DNA from: CAMFLJ01 sp965279255
GTDB taxonomy: Bacteria; Actinomycetota; Acidimicrobiia; Acidimicrobiales; Acidimicrobilacustridaceae
NCBI GenBank assembly: GCA_965279255.1
Contig: OZ257146.1
Coordinates: 620,001 to 684,000 of the forward strand
Length of the DNA stretch: 64,000 bases
Direction of reading: 5' to 3'
In this document: piece by piece, positions 52,934-62,841 of the stretch
Numbering within the stretch: the first letter of the stretch is position 1
Layout: each line of letters starts with the position of its first letter
The notes under the pieces: model-generated
The model's database searches: none
The model's input: only the letters and a program-made list of their open reading frames with translations
What the model was told of the DNA's origin: nothing
Translations under genes and position numbers: made by a program

Positions 52934-53872
52934 TCATCTCGTCGGGGGCCACGGCGGAGCCGGGCAGAGGGCCACAGCTGCCCGCAGGCGGTCGGCGGCA
53001 CCAGGGGACAGGAGCCCCTCGAGCAGGTCGAGGTGGGCGGCCCACGGCACGGACTCGCCCAGCAGCCACCGGGCGAACATGCCGGCGTCCATCCACGCGG
53101 CCACCGAGCCTTCGAGCTCGCCGAAGGGGGTGCTGCCCGCCTCGACGCACCGCTGGCGGTAGCGCTCCCAGTCGAGCTGCTCGCCGAAGGCCACGGTGTG
53201 GCGGGCGATCGCGGCCGGGGTGGGGATCGCGGTGCCGGGAGCGAGCTCGTGGGCCGGGTTGTGGCGCGCCACCGAGGGCCAGTCGAGGCCTGGCTGCTCG
53301 AGCGCGGCCCGGGTGGTGCGGGCGAGCCAGAGGTCGACCACGTGGGCGGTCATGTCGGGAGGTGGCGGGGCGGTGGGGAGGCCCAGCATCCGCCGACAGG
53401 CGTCGGCGCCCCGACCCCTGACCGGCTCGAGGTCGGGGCCGTCGACCTGTGTCCGTGCGCCGGGGCCGGTGAGCACCCCGACGGAGCAACCTCGTCGGTC
53501 GACCAGGTGCACGAAGGTCGCCCCGTCGTCGCGGGCCGGCCCGTCGAGGGACCGTGACCGGGCGCCGGTGACCATGCCGACCGCCCAGAACTCGGCCGGC
53601 GCGGTGCGGCCGAGCAGGAGGGCCACCGGGTCGGGGTCGTCGAGGGCGGCGAGCACGATCTGGTCGGGTCGGCCTCCGGGCTCGGGTGCGACGCCGAGGG
53701 AGGCGAGGTCGACCACGCCCACCAGGTCGGTGGGTCCGGGATCGTCGGCGGCCGCGTGGTGGAGGGCCCGGGCGATGCCCTCGAGGCGCTCGTCGGCATC
53801 GCTCGGGACCGACGCGGCCTCGGTCGGGGATCGGGTGGTGGACGGGTGCAGCGGGACGGGGTGCAGTGACAC
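52934..53872 (-). CDS. Hypothetical protein
   Basis: 312 residues from GTG at 53872, behind an AAAGG site. It is soluble, with no signal peptide, Ala- and Asp-rich. The central part (DGATFVHLVDRRGCSVGVL near 115-133) and the C-terminal segment (DAGMFARWLLGESVPWAAHLDLLEG) look like a compact folded domain but match no family I can name. It lies alone between the amino-acid ABC operon and the exonuclease gene on the same strand; the 145-base gap upstream has only a TGACGGCC/GGCCGTCA palindrome near 54004. Confidence 0.65.
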   Translation of the reverse strand: MSLHPVPLHPSTTRSPTEAASVPSDADERLEGIARALHHAAADDPGPTDLVGVVDLASLGVAPEPGGRPDQIVLAALDDPDPVALLLGRTAPAEFWAVGMVTGARSRSLDGPARDDGATFVHLVDRRGCSVGVLTGPGARTQVDGPDLEPVRGRGADACRRMLGLPTAPPPPDMTAHVVDLWLARTTRAALEQPGLDWPSVARHNPAHELAPGTAIPTPAAIARHTVAFGEQLDWERYRQRCVEAGSTPFGELEGSVAAWMDAGMFARWLLGESVPWAAHLDLLEGLLSPGAADRLRAAVALCPAPPWPPTR

Positions 53873-54017
53873 GGGACAACGCCTTTCGCCAGGCTCGTTC
53901 GGCCGGCGATCGGGCGGTGCGGTGCACCCGGGAGGATCGCGAGTCCCGTGGGGGAGATGGTGCCAGGGGGGTGTGACAGCGCGGGTCGGGCCCGCAGGAA
54001 GCGTGACGGCCCGGCCG

Positions 54018-54662
54018 TCAGGCGGAGCGCAGGCGGCGGCGGGGCCAGGGGCGCCGGCCGGTGGGCACGGCGCCGAGCAGGGCGCCGAGCAGCTGGGCGG
54101 TGACCCGGGCGTCGGCCAGGGCCCGGTGGGCCTCGGGTTGCGCGATGCCGGCCGCCGCCGAGCAGGCCGCGAGGGAGTAGCCCTCGGCCCGGCCGGGGTG
54201 CAGGTCGCGGGCGAGGGTGAGGGTGCAGAGCCCCGGGGCCTCCGGGCGCTCGACGCCGGCGCGCCCCCACTCGGCGGCGAGGAACGACGCGTCGAACGCC
54301 AGGTTGTGGGCGGTCACCACCGCCCCCTCGAGCTCGAGGGCCAACCGCTCGGCGATGTCGTCGAACCGGGGTGCGGTGGCGAGGTCGTCGTCGGTGATGC
54401 CGTGCACGGCGGTCGGGCCGGGGTCGCGGTCGGGGTGCACGAGGGTGGACCACTCCGACACCGGTCGGCCCGAGGGGTCGCAGCGGACCACCGCCACCTC
54501 GACGATGCGGTCGAGTGCCGGATCGAGGCCGGTGGTCTCGACGTCGACCACCGCGTAGGGGCCGGCCGGGGCGAGCGGGCCGAAGCGGCGCAGGCGGACG
54601 CCGCGCAGGCCGGGGGGCGCGTCGTGCCACCGGGGTGCGGCGGCGGTGCCCGGGCTCGTCAT
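54018..54662 (-). CDS. DnaQ-like 3'-5' exonuclease (DEDDh family)
   Basis: 214 residues. Catalytic Asp-Glu pair in VVDVETTG (near 40-47), Asp in AHNLAFDASF (near 118-127) and the HxxxxD motif HRALADAR (near 180-187) complete the DEDDh site. Members proofread DNA or trim RNA. The protein is single-domain, similar in size to DNA polymerase III epsilon-like proteins of actinobacteria. ATG at 54662 has no clear ribosome site. It is divergent from an IclR-type gene. Confidence 0.87.
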   Translation of the reverse strand: MTSPGTAAAPRWHDAPPGLRGVRLRRFGPLAPAGPYAVVDVETTGLDPALDRIVEVAVVRCDPSGRPVSEWSTLVHPDRDPGPTAVHGITDDDLATAPRFDDIAERLALELEGAVVTAHNLAFDASFLAAEWGRAGVERPEAPGLCTLTLARDLHPGRAEGYSLAACSAAAGIAQPEAHRALADARVTAQLLGALLGAVPTGRRPWPRRRLRSA

Positions 54663-54743
54663 GGGACCCACCGTACGCACCCCCGACGACAGCGGCCCGG
54701 CGTGGCGCCCCACCACGAGTGCCCGGTCTGAGAGACTGCGGCC

Positions 54744-55550
54744 ATGGCCCCTGACCCGACCGAGGCACCCGAGGAAGGTGGCGACCGCACACGCACGGGC
54801 GCCCAGGCCGTCGAGCGCGCCATGGCGATCCTGCGGTGCTTCCACGAGGACGACGACGATCTGGGGATCTCCGAGATCGCGGCCCGCACCGGCCTGCGGG
54901 TGAGCACCGCCCACCGCATCGTGCGGGCCCTGTGCGGCGACGGCTTCATGGACCAGGACCGCCGCAGCGACCGGTACCGCCTCGGGCGCACCCTGGTGCT
55001 GCTCGGCCAGCAGGCGGCGTCGCAGCTCGGCCTCGAGGGGGCCCGGCCGACGCTCGAGCGCCTGGCCGAGGCCACGGGAGAGTCGGCCTCGCTCGGCACC
55101 CGCCAGGGCGACGAGATCGTCGTGGTGCTGGTGGCGTCGTCGGCCCAGCGCCTGCGGTTCGACCACGAGCAGGGCGGTCGCATCGGGCTGCACGCCTCGG
55201 CCATGGGCAAGGCGGTGCTGGCCCACTCCACCCGTGACCTCGCCCGGGCGGTGCCCGCCGGCATGGACCTGGCCCGGTACACCGACCAGACCGTGATCGA
55301 CCGCGACACCCTCCTCGCCGAGCTGGCCACGATCCGCGAGCGGGGCTACGCCCTCAACGACCAGGGCCGCTTCGAGGGTGTCATCGGCGTGGCCGCCCCG
55401 GTGATGGGCCGCGACGGCATCGCCCGCGCCGCGGTCGGCGTGCAGGGCCCGACCAGTCGCCTCGGCGCGGACCAGCTGCCCGAGGTCGCCGCCCGGGTGC
55501 TCGAGGCCGCCGAGGAGCTCTCGGCGCTGCCCATCCTCGACCGCCTCTAG
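54744..55550 (+). CDS. IclR-family transcriptional regulator
   Basis: 268 residues. A winged helix-turn-helix at about 22-80 (AILRCFHEDDDDLGISEIAARTG and VSTAHRIVRALCGDGF) is followed by a full IclR effector domain (about 95-260) with the RIGLHASAMGKAVLA and GVIGVAAPVMGRDG segments. It should sense a small organic acid. No adjacent target is obvious. The gene ends 15 bases before a palindromic repeat and convergent to the PhoH gene. Confidence 0.9.
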   Translation: MAPDPTEAPEEGGDRTRTGAQAVERAMAILRCFHEDDDDLGISEIAARTGLRVSTAHRIVRALCGDGFMDQDRRSDRYRLGRTLVLLGQQAASQLGLEGARPTLERLAEATGESASLGTRQGDEIVVVLVASSAQRLRFDHEQGGRIGLHASAMGKAVLAHSTRDLARAVPAGMDLARYTDQTVIDRDTLLAELATIRERGYALNDQGRFEGVIGVAAPVMGRDGIARAAVGVQGPTSRLGADQLPEVAARVLEAAEELSALPILDRL

Positions 55551-55565
55551 GCCGCCCACCCCGAA

Positions 55566-55608
55566 GGTGGCTCACGACGGGGCGGGATCCGCCACGAGGT
55601 GAGCCACC
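55566..55608. repeat. TGGCTCAC-core palindromic repeat, copy C
   Basis: GGTGGCTCAC and GTGAGCCACC (10-bp perfect arms) enclose an inner stem GGCGG/CCGCC. It lies between the convergent IclR and PhoH genes, 15 bases after the IclR stop. Confidence 0.85.
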
Positions 55609-55621
55609 GTGCGGTGCGGGG

Positions 55622-56998
55622 TCAGCCCTGGAGGGGGCCGTCGAGCAGGTCGGTGACCACCGCCGCGATCTCGCTGCGCTCGGAGCGGGTGAGGGTGACG
55701 TGGCCGAAGATCGGGTGGCCCTTGAGGGCCTCGATCACCGACACCACGCCGTCGTGGCGGCCCACCCGGAGGTTGTCGCGCTGGGCGACGTCGTGGGTGA
55801 GCACGACCCGGCTGCCCATGCCGAGGCGGCTGAGGGCGGTGAGCAGCACCGGGCGCTCGAGGTTCTGGGCCTCGTCGACGATCACGAAGCTGTCGTTGAG
55901 GCTGCGGCCCCGGATGTGGGTGAGGGGCAGCACCTCGAGCAGGCCCCGCGCCATGACCTCGTCGATGACCTCGGGTCCGGTGATCGACTCGAGCCCGTCG
56001 AGCACCGCGGCGGTCCACGGGTTCATCTTCTCGAGCTCGGAGCCGGGCAGGTAGCCGAGGTCCTGGCCGCCCACGGCGTAGAGCGGGCGGAAGACCAGGA
56101 CCCGCTTGTGCGTGCGCTGCTCGAGCACCGACTCGAGGCCGGCGGCGAGGGCCAGCACGCTCTTGCCGGTGCCGGCCGGGCCGCCGAGCGACACGATGCC
56201 GATGGTGGGGTCGGCCAGCAGGTCGATGGCGATGCGCTGCTCGGCCGAGCGGCCTCGCACGTCGAAGAGGTGGCCGTCACGCCGCACCAGGTGCAGCGCC
56301 TTGTCGGGGTGGACCCGGGCGAGCGCGGACTGCGAACCGGCGTGGAGCACCACGCCGGTGTGGCACGGCAGGTCGCGGGCCCGGTCGTCGTCGATGGAGC
56401 CGAGGTCGAACAGGTCGTCGATGGTGGTGCTGTCGACCTCGAGCTCGACCAGGCCGGTCCAGCTCGTGTCACGGGCGAGCTCGTTGCGGTACTCCTCGGC
56501 GGGCAGCCCGACGATCGAGGCCTTGAGGCGCAGCGGCAGGTCCTTGGTGACGACGGTGACGTGCTTGCCCTCGTTGGCCAGGTTCCGGGCGACGGCGAGG
56601 ATGCGGTGGTCGTTGGTGTCGCCGGCGAGCGAGGCGGGCAGCGCCCCGAGGTCCTGGTGGTTGATCTCGACCCGCAGGGTGCCTCCGGCCTCGTTCACCG
56701 GGAACGGGGTCATGAGGTTGCCGTGCTGCACCCGGTAGTGCTCGAGCTGGCGCAGCGCCTGGCGGGCGGTCCAGCCGAGCTCGGGGTCGTTGCGCTTCGA
56801 CTCGAGCTCGAGCAGCACCACGACCGGCAGCACCACGGCGTGCTCGTCGAAGCGCACCATCGCCTTCGGGTCCGCCAACAGCACCGAGGTGTCGAGGACG
56901 TACACCCTCGTCTCCACGACCGTGCCGCCGGGTGTCACCGAGGGCGACGGGGCGGAGGGGTCGAACGGGCGCGTCGGCACAGCAGGCGTGATGGTCAC
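55622..56998 (-). CDS. PIN-PhoH (PhoH2-type) ATPase
   Basis: 458 residues from GTG at 56998, behind GGGAG. A PIN nuclease-like domain (about 30-180) keeps acidic residues Asp36, Glu64, Asp130 and Asp153. A PhoH ATPase domain follows, with Walker A GPAGTGKS (273-280) and Walker B SFVIVDEAQN. Such fusions act as RNA helicase-ribonucleases, often in toxin-antitoxin-like or stress settings; no antitoxin gene is seen next to this one. The gap upstream (56999-57223, 225 bases) shows no feature I can support. Confidence 0.9.
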   Translation of the reverse strand: MTITPAVPTRPFDPSAPSPSVTPGGTVVETRVYVLDTSVLLADPKAMVRFDEHAVVLPVVVLLELESKRNDPELGWTARQALRQLEHYRVQHGNLMTPFPVNEAGGTLRVEINHQDLGALPASLAGDTNDHRILAVARNLANEGKHVTVVTKDLPLRLKASIVGLPAEEYRNELARDTSWTGLVELEVDSTTIDDLFDLGSIDDDRARDLPCHTGVVLHAGSQSALARVHPDKALHLVRRDGHLFDVRGRSAEQRIAIDLLADPTIGIVSLGGPAGTGKSVLALAAGLESVLEQRTHKRVLVFRPLYAVGGQDLGYLPGSELEKMNPWTAAVLDGLESITGPEVIDEVMARGLLEVLPLTHIRGRSLNDSFVIVDEAQNLERPVLLTALSRLGMGSRVVLTHDVAQRDNLRVGRHDGVVSVIEALKGHPIFGHVTLTRSERSEIAAVVTDLLDGPLQG

Positions 56999-57223
56999 GG
57001 GTCTCCCACGAGGTCGGGCACCTCGAGGAAGACCACGGCTCAGGACCGGCCGACGCGAGGTCGAACGAACGCTGACGGGGCGGCTCCGTGGAGCGGCACC
57101 GGGTCGGGCTCGGGTGCAGGGTGCGGCATGCGAGAGCCATCCAACACCCGGCGCACCCGCAGGGGGTGGATGCCGCCGGACTTGTCATCCCCCGTTCACG
57201 GACCGTTCGGCGGGGCGCCGTCC

Positions 57224-57961
57224 TCAGACCGCGACGCGCATGGGGAGGCCCCGCGAATCGAGGGAGCCGTCGCCCAGCACGAGGGCCGTGCCCGATGCCC
57301 ACCGGCGCGCCGACCACGCCGCCGCCGCGGCGTCGAGGACATCGTCGGCGGCCGCGCCGGGTGCCCGTGCGGTGAGCAGCGCGGCACCGCCGGGGAACGG
57401 CTGGGCCAGCAGCGCGAGGCGCTCGGCACGGCCCTCCGCGGTGCGCTTGGTGGTGAGCAGGGGCGCGCCCGCGAGCTCCGCGAACGCCGACTCGGGGTGG
57501 GCCTCCACGACCGCCTCGGTGAGCGCGAGATCGATGGCGGCGTCGACCTCGGCGATCTTCGGCAGGAGGTTGAAGGCCTGGATCGAGATGCCCCGGCCGT
57601 CGAGCGCCCGGCCGAGGGCGACGGCCTCCGCGTGGTCGGCGCAGCCCAGCAGTGGTCGTGGGGGCGTGGCGAAGACCGACGAGCGCCTCGGGCCGAGCCG
57701 GGCCCGCAACAGGGCATCGGACGCCCGGGCCCCGGCGTCGGGCAGGCCGATCGGCATGTCGAGACCCACCGCGGCGAGCTCGCCGGCGCGCACGCGCTCG
57801 AAGACCTCGCCGATGTGGGCGACCACCTCGATCGACAGCAGCGGCCCCGGGCCCGTGACCGTCGTGGTGGCCACGACCCAGCCCGACCGGCAGCCGTCGA
57901 CCCCGGCCACGAGCGCGTCGCCGGCGACCTCGGCGCGCCCTCGCCGGGCGGGGGTGGGCAC
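57224..57961 (-). CDS. DUF429-family protein
   Basis: 245 residues from GTG at 57961, four bases after the PIG-L gene stop, which suggests co-transcription. The opening VAGVDGCRSGWVVA and the segment AVGLDMPIGLPDAGARASDALLRARLG match DUF429, an RNase-H-like fold of unknown role. Later EAHPESAFAELAG is also family-like. No ribosome site is clear, so the start is approximate. Confidence 0.78.
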   Translation of the reverse strand: MPTPARRGRAEVAGDALVAGVDGCRSGWVVATTTVTGPGPLLSIEVVAHIGEVFERVRAGELAAVGLDMPIGLPDAGARASDALLRARLGPRRSSVFATPPRPLLGCADHAEAVALGRALDGRGISIQAFNLLPKIAEVDAAIDLALTEAVVEAHPESAFAELAGAPLLTTKRTAEGRAERLALLAQPFPGGAALLTARAPGAAADDVLDAAAAAWSARRWASGTALVLGDGSLDSRGLPMRVAV

Positions 57962-57965
57962 GGCG

Positions 57966-58775
57966 CTAGAGGTCGGTGAGGGCCTTGAACACCTCACCGG
58001 CGGGCACGTCGGTGCGAACGCCGAGCCTGGTGGCGTGGCCCCGCACCTTGCGACCGAACAGCTCGGCCGCGGTGCCGTCGTCGTCGTCGGGGATGCCGTG
58101 GGTGGTGACGAACTGGCTCCTGTGGGCCATGAGCGCGTGGATCTTGGTGTCGACGAAGCCGGTCACGTCCTCGACGTGGTCGGGCTCCTCGGCCTCGAAC
58201 AGCAGCACCGCGTCGGGTCGGTGGAACTCGACGTCGTGGTGCGGGAAGAAGTGGGGGTCGCGGGCGGCGACCAGGCCGTCGAGGGCGAGCCACCCGGCGT
58301 TGCGGTGGTCGGGGTGGAGGCGGTACCGCTTCCAGGGGTCGTGGGCGAGGATCACCTCGGGCCGGATCGCCCGGATCCAGTAGGCGACCTGGTCGCGCAC
58401 GTGGAGGGTGGGCTGCAGCTCGCCGTCGACGTGGTCGAGCATCACGACCTTGCCCTGGGAGCCGAGGCGGGCCGCGGCCTCCATCTGCTCCTGGCGCCGC
58501 TGCTCGATGAGGGCCTCGGTGTCGGCCTCCGGGTCCCACGTGCCCTTCGAGCCGTCGGTGAGCACGAGGTGGTTGATGCGACAGCCATGGGCGGCCCACT
58601 TCGCCAGCGTGGCGCCGCAGTGGAACTCGGCGTCGTCGGGATGGGCGACGATGGCCAGGGCGACGGCGGGCACGGGCAGGTCCCGCGACGCCATGGGCCC
58701 GGTCGGGAGGTCGCCGACAGGCAGCGGCGACGGCGTCGGGCCGGACGCGCCGGGCAGGGGGGTCGGGGTGGTCAT
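57966..58775 (-). CDS. PIG-L-family N-deacetylase (MshB/GlcNAc-PI-like)
   Basis: 269 residues from ATG at 58775. A Pro/Thr-rich head (about 1-40) precedes the deacetylase domain. The metal motif is AHPDDAEF (His44, Asp46, Asp47 by count from the Met) and a second zinc ligand is in LHPDHRNAG (His near 152). Substrates range from GlcNAc-inositol (mycothiol) to bacillithiol precursors and lincosamides; the exact one is not fixed by sequence. It lies between the CofC/FbiD and DUF429 genes on the minus strand. Confidence 0.86.
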   Translation of the reverse strand: MTTPTPLPGASGPTPSPLPVGDLPTGPMASRDLPVPAVALAIVAHPDDAEFHCGATLAKWAAHGCRINHLVLTDGSKGTWDPEADTEALIEQRRQEQMEAAARLGSQGKVVMLDHVDGELQPTLHVRDQVAYWIRAIRPEVILAHDPWKRYRLHPDHRNAGWLALDGLVAARDPHFFPHHDVEFHRPDAVLLFEAEEPDHVEDVTGFVDTKIHALMAHRSQFVTTHGIPDDDDGTAAELFGRKVRGHATRLGVRTDVPAGEVFKALTDL

Positions 58776-58827
58776 CGCCTCGAAGCATCGCGCGCCGGGC
58801 GCCGCCGCCCGCCCGCGGTGGCACCGA

Positions 58828-59415
58828 TCAGGACGGGCAGGCGTCCCAGTCAGGGGCGACGAGGTCGTCGGGCCGGTCGACGTCCCAGGCCAGGCGGGGC
58901 TCGCGGACCACCCGGAGCGGCAGGCCGAGGCGGGCCGCCTCCGCTTGGTGGCGCTCGAACGAACCGGGCCCGTAGGCGAACACGAAGCCGCTGCGGGCGG
59001 GCACCGCCGCCACGTTGGTGCCGTCGTCGTGGCGGTCGGGCACCAGGGTGATGCCCTCGCCCTCACCGACGTGGGCGAGCGCCTGGGCGTGGGGCAGGTC
59101 GGCGTGGGCGACGATCACCGTCGTGACGCCCAGGCCCGCCAGGTCGGCGACGCCCTCGTTGACGGCGCCGTTGAGGCCCCGGCCCGGCTTCCAGAGCACC
59201 GACGCCCCGACCTCGGCCGCCCAGGCGGCGACGTCGTCGTCGTCGCAGACGATCCACACGGGAAGCGGGGAGGCGGCGCGGACCACGGCCGCGGCCATCG
59301 TGCGGGACAGCTCGGCGCGCTCGGCGGGCGTCAACGCCTCGGCCAGCCGGCCCTTGGCGTCGCGGAACGCCTTCACGGGGACCAGGACGGCGACGATCCC
59401 CTCCGGCTCGGACAC
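58828..59415 (-). CDS. CofC/FbiD-type guanylyltransferase of F420 biosynthesis
   Basis: 195 residues from GTG at 59415. The opening VPVKAFRDAKGRLA is the family's nucleotide-binding signature, and ITLVPDRHDDGTNV is the second conserved motif. It joins GTP to phosphoenolpyruvate or 2-phospholactate, the first step toward the F420 tail. Proximity to gpsA is common in actinobacteria, to my recollection. It supports the presence of F420-using enzymes such as the LLM protein at 7848. Confidence 0.88.
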   Translation of the reverse strand: MSEPEGIVAVLVPVKAFRDAKGRLAEALTPAERAELSRTMAAAVVRAASPLPVWIVCDDDDVAAWAAEVGASVLWKPGRGLNGAVNEGVADLAGLGVTTVIVAHADLPHAQALAHVGEGEGITLVPDRHDDGTNVAAVPARSGFVFAYGPGSFERHQAEAARLGLPLRVVREPRLAWDVDRPDDLVAPDWDACPS

Positions 59416-59473
59416 GTCTGGAGTGTAGGGGCCGTCGTCGGCCGCACCCTCCGGCCCTCGGCGTGACGGGTCC

Positions 59474-59479
59474 TAGGGT
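59474..59479 (+). promoter_or_regulatory. Leaderless -10 hexamer before gpsA
   Basis: TAGGGT lies six bases before the ATG at 59486. No strong -35 is seen. It matches the spacing before other genes in this window. Confidence 0.4.
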
Positions 59480-59485
59480 GCAGGC

Positions 59486-60487
<1,002 letters not shown>

Positions 60488-60496
<9 letters not shown>

Positions 60497-60515
60497 CCGG
60501 CGAGGCCACTAGCGT
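60488..60515 (+). promoter_or_regulatory. Leaderless promoter for the large hypothetical gene
   Basis: TTGGGC (60488-60493), 16-base spacer, TAGCGT (60510-60515), then seven bases to the ATG. The -35 overlaps the end of gpsA, so the gene could be expressed separately. Confidence 0.35.
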
Positions 60516-60522
60516 CGGACCG

Positions 60523-62841
60523 ATGACCGAGGTGCCCGACGACGAGCTGCTCCCGTGGTGGTGGCAGCGCCAGGCCGACCCCGCCTCGCCCGACGTGGTG
60601 CCGGGCCCCGGCGCGTCGCAGAGCACGACCCATCGCAACTGGGTGCTGCTCGGCACCGTGGGCGGCGCCGAGCGCGCCGTCGTCGACCCCCGTGGCGCGA
60701 TCACACCGTGGCCCGGCGGCTGGTCGCTCGACTGGTGGATCGGGGCTGACGACACGTGGCACCTCCCCTCCCGGGCCGTTGGCGTGCGCCAGCGCCTGGT
60801 CGACGACAGCCCCGTGGTGGAGACCGTGGCCCGCATCCCCGGCGGCGAGCTGGTCCACCGGGCCTGGGCGGTCGCGTCCGGCGAAGGGGTGCCCGACGGC
60901 GGCGCGGTGGTGGTTGAGCTCGAGAACGCCTCGCCCGTGCCCGTCGCCGTGGCGTTCGCCCTGCGCCCGTTCAACCCGCTCGGCCGTTCGCCGATCACCT
61001 CCATCACCCTCGACGGCACCACGGTGTCGGTCGACGGCCGGCCGGCGCTGCACCTGCCGAAGCAGCCGTCACGTGTGGCCGTGGGCTCGGCCGCGGTCGA
61101 CTCGGTCGTCCCCACCATGTCCGGCGACGCGGTGAGCACGTGGCCCGAGACCGGCGCCCGCTGCAGCAGTGGCCGCGCGTCCGCGGCGTTCCTCTTCCCG
61201 CTTCCCCACACCGCCACCGTGCGGGTGCTCCTCCCGCTGGTGGCCGCCCGTCCCGGGGCGGCGAAGCGCAGGGGCGACGTCGCCGCTCCCGTCGAGCCGC
61301 GGCTGGCCCCCGACCCCGAGCGTGTCGCCTCGGGCTGGGAGGTCCAGACCCGGCGGGCACCGCGCCTCGACCTGCCCGAGCCCCGCCTCGACGAGGCGCT
61401 CGCCGCGGCCCGCCGCTTCGCCCTCACGCACGCCGCCGGCGAGGACGTCGCCTCGTGGCCGCCGGCGGTGGTGGGCGGCCTCGACACCGCCGAGCTCGCC
61501 GTCGCCCTCGACCAGCAGGGCCTCCACACCGAGGCCGAGCGGCTCATCCTCGGCTTCGCCGACCGCCAGGGCCTCGACGGATCGTTCGCCGGCGAATCGA
61601 CCCGGGTCGACGCTCCCGCCGCCTGGCTCCACTCCGTCGGCCACCACGTGAGGGTCACCGGCGACCCCGCCCTCGCCGTGGCGCTGATCGGCCCGGTGGC
61701 CAAGGCCGCCCATCACCTCCGCCGCCGCCTCGGCGCCCGCCGAGGTCGTCGGGGTGAGGCCACCGCCGGCTTGTTCCCGGCCGGTCCCTCCGCCTCGTGG
61801 GTGCCGGTGGGCGAGGGGCCGACCTACCACGACGCCCTCTGGGCCCGTCGCGGCCTGCTCGACGCCGCGTTCGCGCTCGAGGCCGCCGGTCAGCCCGACG
61901 CCGCCGCCGACCCCAGGGCCCTCGCCGGTGAGCTGACCGCGGCGCTCGTGGCCGCGCTCGCCTCCGACCCGGTTCCCGGCACCGGGCCCGGACGGGCGTC
62001 GGCTGCCGGCACGGTGGCCACCGCGGTCGCGCTGGCCGCCACCCTCACCGGTCCGGAGCCCGCCCCGGCCGAGCTCACCGCCGCCCTCGCCGCGGCGGTC
62101 GCCGCGGTGCCGGCGCTGGTCAAGGGCGGGGTGTGGCACGCCCCCGGCGATGCCGGGCTGAGCCCGCGCCTCACCGCCTGGGTGGGCGCCGCCCGGCTGG
62201 CCGTCGGTCGCGCCGACGCGGCCGAGCCCCTCGCGTGGCTGATCGAGCGGGGCTCCCCGGTGTGGGCGTGGCCCGAGCTGGTCCACCCCCGCAGTGGGGG
62301 CGGGTGCGCGGGCGAGGGCCATCACTCCGCCTCGACCGCCGCGGTGCTCGACCTGCTGCGGCGCTTCGCCGTGCACGAGCCCGGTGGCGGCCTCGCCATG
62401 CTGCCGGCCGTGCCCGACGCCTGGCTCGGGCAGTCGATCGAGGCCCACGGCGTGGCGACCTCGTTCGGGACGTTGTCGTTCGCGCTGCGCTGGCACGGCG
62501 AGCGGCCCGCCCTCCTGTGGGAGCTCGAGCCCCACTCCGACCCGGCGGTGGCGGCGGCGCTGAGGGCCTCGGGCCCGCTCGTGCTGACCGCGCCGGGCCT
62601 CGACCCGTCGTGGTCGACCACCGAGCTGCGGGGCGAGGCCCTGCTGGAGTCGCCGGGCCGTCTGCCCGCGCCGGGCCCGGATGCCGGTGCGGACGACCAC
62701 GACCACGACCACGACCACGGGGATGGCACGGCGACGCCCCCGCCGAGCGCCGACGAGGTCGCGGTCGAACTGCGCCCGGGTGCGGTCAGCGGCCGGGTCC
62801 TCGACGCCGAGCCCCCGGAGGGTGGAGGCTCGTTCTCGTGA
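60523..62841 (+). CDS. Hypothetical protein with (alpha/alpha)6-barrel-like C-terminal half
   Basis: 772 residues, soluble, no signal peptide. The N-terminal third is beta-rich (THRNWVLLGTVGGAERAVVDPRG, about 38-60). The middle and C-terminal parts (RLDEALAAARRFALTHAAGE, LWARRGLLDAAFALEAAGQ, AAVLDLLRRFAVHEPGGG) look like repeated helix pairs of a glycosidase-type (alpha/alpha)6 barrel, as in GH15 enzymes, but no catalytic pair is identified. A short His/Asp run (DDHDHDHDHGDG) near 735 may bind metal. GTG of the cyclase gene overlaps its stop by four bases, so the two are translationally coupled. Confidence 0.72.
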   Translation: MTEVPDDELLPWWWQRQADPASPDVVPGPGASQSTTHRNWVLLGTVGGAERAVVDPRGAITPWPGGWSLDWWIGADDTWHLPSRAVGVRQRLVDDSPVVETVARIPGGELVHRAWAVASGEGVPDGGAVVVELENASPVPVAVAFALRPFNPLGRSPITSITLDGTTVSVDGRPALHLPKQPSRVAVGSAAVDSVVPTMSGDAVSTWPETGARCSSGRASAAFLFPLPHTATVRVLLPLVAARPGAAKRRGDVAAPVEPRLAPDPERVASGWEVQTRRAPRLDLPEPRLDEALAAARRFALTHAAGEDVASWPPAVVGGLDTAELAVALDQQGLHTEAERLILGFADRQGLDGSFAGESTRVDAPAAWLHSVGHHVRVTGDPALAVALIGPVAKAAHHLRRRLGARRGRRGEATAGLFPAGPSASWVPVGEGPTYHDALWARRGLLDAAFALEAAGQPDAAADPRALAGELTAALVAALASDPVPGTGPGRASAAGTVATAVALAATLTGPEPAPAELTAALAAAVAAVPALVKGGVWHAPGDAGLSPRLTAWVGAARLAVGRADAAEPLAWLIERGSPVWAWPELVHPRSGGGCAGEGHHSASTAAVLDLLRRFAVHEPGGGLAMLPAVPDAWLGQSIEAHGVATSFGTLSFALRWHGERPALLWELEPHSDPAVAAALRASGPLVLTAPGLDPSWSTTELRGEALLESPGRLPAPGPDAGADDHDHDHDHGDGTATPPPSADEVAVELRPGAVSGRVLDAEPPEGGGSFS

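Noticed and set aside
56999..57223. Possible small gene or regulatory RNA in the 225-base gap before the PhoH gene
   Set aside because: No frame with a ribosome site and no stable stem-loop that I could confirm by eye.
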